Of a DNA stretch of 10,611 nucleotides, positions 6,961 through 10,611 are shown piece after piece (the stretch's first letter is position 1; each line of letters starts with the position of its first letter). The notes beneath the pieces were generated by a model. That model worked only from the letters and a program-made list of their open reading frames with translations, was not told the DNA's origin and ran no database searches. The DNA lies in the NCBI GenBank assembly GCA_026985705.1, contig JALSPY010000155.1, forward strand, positions 1 through 10,611. The letters are read 5' to 3'. The DNA is from Hydrogenothermaceae bacterium. Lineage in GTDB: Bacteria > Aquificota > Aquificia > Aquificales > Hydrogenothermaceae. Made by a program: the position numbers and the translations under genes.

Positions 6961-8324
6961 GTTTTAGACTTCAAAAACTTCTAAAGAAGAAAAGTTTACT
7001 ATCAGTATTAAAAGCTTATGGTTATTCTGCAGTTATAGGTGCAGGCTCCTGGATTATTGCCGTTGGTGGATTGGTAATAACAGCCTCAATAGTAAAAGAA
7101 TTATTAATTTATAAAAATCAAGTAATTCAGTTTTTGACTACATCCACATATTTATTTGCCTTAAGTCTAATATACACAGGATTTTTTCAACTATACTTTT
7201 CTAGATATATAGCTGACAGAATATTTGAGAAAAAGCTAGATAAAATCCTTCCTAATATAATAGGAATGGTTGTTTTTACTATATTTTTAGGCTTTTTTAT
7301 AATCTTACCTTCATTCTTTATACTAAAGGGAACAAGTTTAACCTACAAATTGTTATTTATATTCTCATTTTTAGTTCTATCTGGTATTTGGATACTTAAT
7401 GTTATGCTATCAGCTCTAAAAAATTATCGGTATATATTCTACTCATTTGCAGTTTCATACTTTGTTATTTTTGTTCTATCTATATTCTTCTCCTATCTAA
7501 ATTTTGGACTTGAAGGTTTACTATCTGCGTTTCTAATTGGTCATTCACTACTTTTCTTTTTACTTCTCTTTATTATAATGTTTGAGTTTAGCTCAAATAG
7601 ATTTATAGAGTTTGATTTTTTAAGAAAAGAAAGAATTTATAAAAGTTTAGTTTTTACGGGATTTTTTCTAAACTTAGGTTTATGGATTGATAAAATTATA
7701 TTTTGGTTGCATCCAGAAACAGGAGATAATATTATTTCAATTTTACGGGCATCTATCTTTTATGATTTACCAATGTTTTTAGCTTATATTGAAATAATAC
7801 CGGGAATGGCACTATTTCTTTTAAGATTAGAGACAGACTTTGCTCAAAAGTATGATGAATACTATTCTGCAGTTAGAGAAGGAGGAACATTAAAGTCTAT
7901 AGAGGAAAAGAGAATTGATATGATTTTAACTGCGAAAAGCTCTATACTTGAAGTTTTTAAAGGTCAATTAATATTTACACTTTTATTTATAATATTTGCA
8001 GAGCCAATATTTAGATTTTTAGAAATACCTATTATCTATATCCCTACATTTAACATAGTTTCTATAGGAACATGGCTCCTAATCTTTCTTCTATCAATAT
8101 TAACTATTCTATTTTATTTGGATAGAAGAAAAGAAACATTTATAATATCTCTTATATTCCTACTGTCTAACGGAATTTTTACATATATATCTATAATGTT
8201 AGGTTTTGAGTATACAGGATTAGGATTTGTTTTTTCATGTCTAATATCTTCAATTACTGCATTAATAATAGCAACAAAAGTTTTTGATAGGTTAACATAT
8301 GAGACATTTATGTATCAAACATAA
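6948..8324 (+). CDS. pelG: PelG, Wzx-like inner-membrane transporter of the Pel synthase
   Basis: Polytopic membrane protein of 458 residues (about 456 in Pseudomonas) with about 12 hydrophobic segments (roughly 24-47, 63-83, 103-125, 132-152, 160-180, 185-211, 233-254, 267-292, 333-351, 364-390, 396-417 and 420-443). It belongs to the MOP-type exporters and is thought to move the growing Pel chain across the inner membrane with PelD and PelE. The N-terminus MAGIGFRL is characteristic of PelG and supports the GTG start at 6948, which overlaps pelF by 13 bases; GAGG lies 10 bases upstream. WIDKIIFWLHP (246-256) and IEIIPGMALFLLRLETDF (281-298) are further blocks I associate with PelG. An O-antigen flippase is the general alternative but is excluded by context and the N-terminal signature. 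Confidence 0.94.
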   Translation: MAGIGFRLQKLLKKKSLLSVLKAYGYSAVIGAGSWIIAVGGLVITASIVKELLIYKNQVIQFLTTSTYLFALSLIYTGFFQLYFSRYIADRIFEKKLDKILPNIIGMVVFTIFLGFFIILPSFFILKGTSLTYKLLFIFSFLVLSGIWILNVMLSALKNYRYIFYSFAVSYFVIFVLSIFFSYLNFGLEGLLSAFLIGHSLLFFLLLFIIMFEFSSNRFIEFDFLRKERIYKSLVFTGFFLNLGLWIDKIIFWLHPETGDNIISILRASIFYDLPMFLAYIEIIPGMALFLLRLETDFAQKYDEYYSAVREGGTLKSIEEKRIDMILTAKSSILEVFKGQLIFTLLFIIFAEPIFRFLEIPIIYIPTFNIVSIGTWLLIFLLSILTILFYLDRRKETFIISLIFLLSNGIFTYISIMLGFEYTGLGFVFSCLISSITALIIATKVFDRLTYETFMYQT

Positions 8325-10611
8325 GATTTTAGTTATCTTTTTTAGCTTTTTTATAGGGATGGTATCTGTTTTTGGAAGGGAAGATAAACCTTCAGTATGC
8401 TTTTTCTACCATGATAATCCACCTTTTGAGTTATACAAGGTATGTGATTGGTTAGTTGTTGAGCCAAGAAATAAAAATGTTTACAAAAGGGATAAAGCTA
8501 AGCTTATAGCCTATATATCGATAGGTGAAGTAAGTAAAAACAGTGAAGATTATAAGAGTATAAAAAAAAGTTGGATAATTGGTGAAAATAAAAACTGGAA
8601 CTCTGTTGTCTTAGATATAACTAATCCTGAATATCAAAAATTTTTATTAAAAAAAATAAACAAGTATAAAAACTATGATGGTTTTTTCTTCGATACAGTT
8701 GACAGTTATCACTCAGTTTTAAAGGATAAATCTAAGAAATCGAAATATGAAAACTCCCTTGTAAAATTTATAAAGTCAGTTAAAAAAATATATCCATCTA
8801 AAAAAATAGTTTTAAACAGAGGGTTTGAGATATTTGATAGTGTTAAAGGTTACATAGATGGGATTGCCGTTGAAAGTCTATTTTATGGATTAGATTTAAA
8901 AAATAATGGTTATAGGGAGATAACAGAAAAAGAAAGAAACTGGTTATTACCTATACTGAGAAAAATTAAAAATAGTGGTGTTAATGTAATAGTTATAGAC
9001 TATTTACCTCCTAAAGAGAGGAAGAAAGCATTTGAAATTTCTAAAAAAATCCAGAAGTTAGGTTTTATCCCCTATATAACAAATAAAGAAATCAATACTA
9101 TAGGAACTTCTTTCTTTCAGATTAAACCTAGAAGGGCATTAATCTTATACGATAAAAGAGCTTGCCCAGTTTTAATGGAGTGTGGAGCTCACTATATGGC
9201 TCAGCTTATATTAGAGTATTACGGATATATTCCATATTTGAGAGAAGTTAACACAGAATTACCTCCTTTAGATGAGCCTTTAGTAGATAAGTATGGGGCT
9301 ATAGTTGTATGGTTAGGAGTTAATCAAGTTCTAAACCCTAAAAAGTTTCATAAATGGATATTAAAAAGAATAGAAGAGGGAAATAGAATTATTTTTATGG
9401 ACAATTTTGGATTTCCTCTAACTGATGAGTATTTAAAACCTTTAGGAATAAAATCAGAATTAAATAAAGATGACAGCGATAATTTTAGAGTAGTTTATAA
9501 GGATAAGATTGTAGGATTTGAAAGTGAACCTTTTGTAAATTTTGGAGATAGGGCTATATATCCAGTTGGTAAAAACGCAAAACCTTTACTAATTTTAAAG
9601 AATAATAAAGGGCAGGAAACTGCTCCAATAGCTTTAACTGATTGGGGTGGTTATGCACTATATGGAGCAGGAACATACACTAGATTTAACATAACAATGT
9701 GGGTTGTGGAGCCTTTCAGTTTCTTTAAAAAAGCCTTAAAGATAGAAAACTATCCTATGCCAGACACTACTACACTTTCTGGAAATAGAATTTTATACAT
9801 CCATATAGATGGTGATGGCTTTGTTCAACCTTTGGACTACAATCCAAAGAAATTTTCACCTGAGGTTGTCAGAGATAAGTTTGTGAAGGTCTACAAATGG
9901 CCTCACTCTATATCTGTAATAGAGGGAGAAATTGCTCCTTGGGGAGCATATCCGAAACTTCCACATAAAAAACTTGAAAAGATAGCCCGTTCAATATTCT
10001 CCCTTCCAAACGTTGAGCCTGCAAGCCACTCATTTAGTCATCCTTTTAAATGGTCTGAAGTGTTAAGCTCAACAAAAATAAAAAAGGGTTATGCATTACA
10101 GATAAAAGGTTATAACCACTTTAATTTAAAGAGAGAAATATTGGGCTCCTTAAAGTTTATAAACGAGAGACTAACTCCACCTAATAAAAAGGCTAAACTT
10201 TTTTTCTGGACTGGTGATTGTAATCCCCCTGTTGAAGCATTGAAGTTATGCAAAGAGTATGGAATTTTAAATATTAATGGAGGAGATACAGGAATATCTT
10301 ATAAGGAGCCATTCCTATCGTTAGTTGCTCCAATGGGTATTGACAAACATGGTTATTTCCAAGTTTACGCATCCTTTCAAAACGAAAACTATTATACTGA
10401 TGAATGGAAGCCACCATATCATAGATTTAGGAATGTTATACAGGCTTTTGAGTTAACAGACAAAAAAAGAAGATTAAAACCTATCGATATCTACTATCAT
10501 TTTTTTATTGTTTCAAAATATTCTTCATTAAAGTCCCTTTATGATGTTTATAACTGGGTGGCAAAACAGGAGATATCACCAATATTCACATCAGATTATA
10601 TAAAAAATGTT
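8299..10611 (+). CDS. pelA: PelA, periplasmic Pel hydrolase/deacetylase (3' end outside window)
   Basis: The frame is open for 771 codons to the window edge. ATG 8299-8301 is the first start after an in-frame TAA at 8293. It gives a signal peptide with basic residues, a hydrophobic core (10-25) and likely cleavage after SVFG (23-26). It overlaps pelG by 26 bases and has a weak Shine-Dalgarno (TAGG); ATG 8359 would lose the signal peptide. A TIM-barrel hydrolase domain (about 33-260) carries YHDNPPFE (37-44), DGFFFDTVDS (127-136) and DGIAVESLF (187-195); Asp132 and Glu192 are the likely acidic catalytic pair. A Rossmann-like middle domain spans about 275-400. The deacetylase region has HIDGDGF (502-508; Asp504 and Asp506) and SHSFSH (576-581; His577 and His581), matching the Pseudomonas base and metal-ligand spacing, then WTGDCNPP (637-644). 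Pseudomonas PelA has about 948 residues, so the C-terminal beta-rich domain lies outside. It deacetylates and trims Pel, making it cationic. Confidence 0.94.
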   Translation, partial: MRHLCIKHKILVIFFSFFIGMVSVFGREDKPSVCFFYHDNPPFELYKVCDWLVVEPRNKNVYKRDKAKLIAYISIGEVSKNSEDYKSIKKSWIIGENKNWNSVVLDITNPEYQKFLLKKINKYKNYDGFFFDTVDSYHSVLKDKSKKSKYENSLVKFIKSVKKIYPSKKIVLNRGFEIFDSVKGYIDGIAVESLFYGLDLKNNGYREITEKERNWLLPILRKIKNSGVNVIVIDYLPPKERKKAFEISKKIQKLGFIPYITNKEINTIGTSFFQIKPRRALILYDKRACPVLMECGAHYMAQLILEYYGYIPYLREVNTELPPLDEPLVDKYGAIVVWLGVNQVLNPKKFHKWILKRIEEGNRIIFMDNFGFPLTDEYLKPLGIKSELNKDDSDNFRVVYKDKIVGFESEPFVNFGDRAIYPVGKNAKPLLILKNNKGQETAPIALTDWGGYALYGAGTYTRFNITMWVVEPFSFFKKALKIENYPMPDTTTLSGNRILYIHIDGDGFVQPLDYNPKKFSPEVVRDKFVKVYKWPHSISVIEGEIAPWGAYPKLPHKKLEKIARSIFSLPNVEPASHSFSHPFKWSEVLSSTKIKKGYALQIKGYNHFNLKREILGSLKFINERLTPPNKKAKLFFWTGDCNPPVEALKLCKEYGILNINGGDTGISYKEPFLSLVAPMGIDKHGYFQVYASFQNENYYTDEWKPPYHRFRNVIQAFELTDKKRRLKPIDIYYHFFIVSKYSSLKSLYDVYNWVAKQEISPIFTSDYIKNV

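Noticed and set aside
8322..8361. pelA starting after pelG at ATG 8359
   Set aside because: It would remove the basic N-region and hydrophobic core of the signal peptide needed for a periplasmic enzyme; ATG 8299 gives a complete signal sequence.

Overview
The window comes from an AT-rich bacterial chromosome. It holds two divergent gene blocks separated by a 168-base intergenic region (2459-2626). The very low GC, the Lys/Glu/Ile-rich proteins, frequent TTG/GTG starts and tight gene packing, together with an outer-membrane-type lipoprotein, suggest a Gram-negative, possibly thermophilic, low-GC lineage such as Hydrogenothermaceae (Aquificota). That taxonomic guess is inference only, because the window contains no rRNA or other clock gene.

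Left block, minus strand: mtnA (methylthioribose-1-phosphate isomerase), then yvcK/glmR (CofD-like gluconeogenesis factor), then the 5' part of nadB (L-aspartate oxidase), which runs off the left edge. The gaps are 23 and 4 bases, so the three genes probably share one transcript, driven by an extended -10 promoter just upstream of mtnA. They are metabolic housekeeping genes with no obvious common pathway.

Right block, plus strand: a Pel exopolysaccharide biosynthesis and export cluster in the order pelC-pelD-pelE-pelF-pelG-pelA, with pelA cut by the right edge. PelF is the cytosolic glycosyltransferase. PelD (c-di-GMP receptor), PelE and PelG form the inner-membrane synthase and export complex. 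PelA is the periplasmic hydrolase/deacetylase that trims the polymer, and PelC is the outer-membrane lipoprotein that partners the PelB porin. PelB is not in the window. A strong sigma70-like promoter (TTGACA, 16-bp spacer, TATTAT) precedes pelC. From pelD to pelA every junction overlaps (4, 1, 13 and 26 bases), which implies one translationally coupled operon.

The order is a circular permutation of the classical pelABCDEFG operon, which predicts pelB just beyond the right edge. The c-di-GMP inhibitory-site motif of PelD and the catalytic motifs of PelA and PelF are all present, so the system looks functional and post-translationally controlled by c-di-GMP. I see no sign of an undescribed system. 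The most notable points are the permuted gene order, the dense overlaps and the shared divergent regulatory region. I recognise no RNA genes, mobile elements, CRISPR arrays or convincing terminators.
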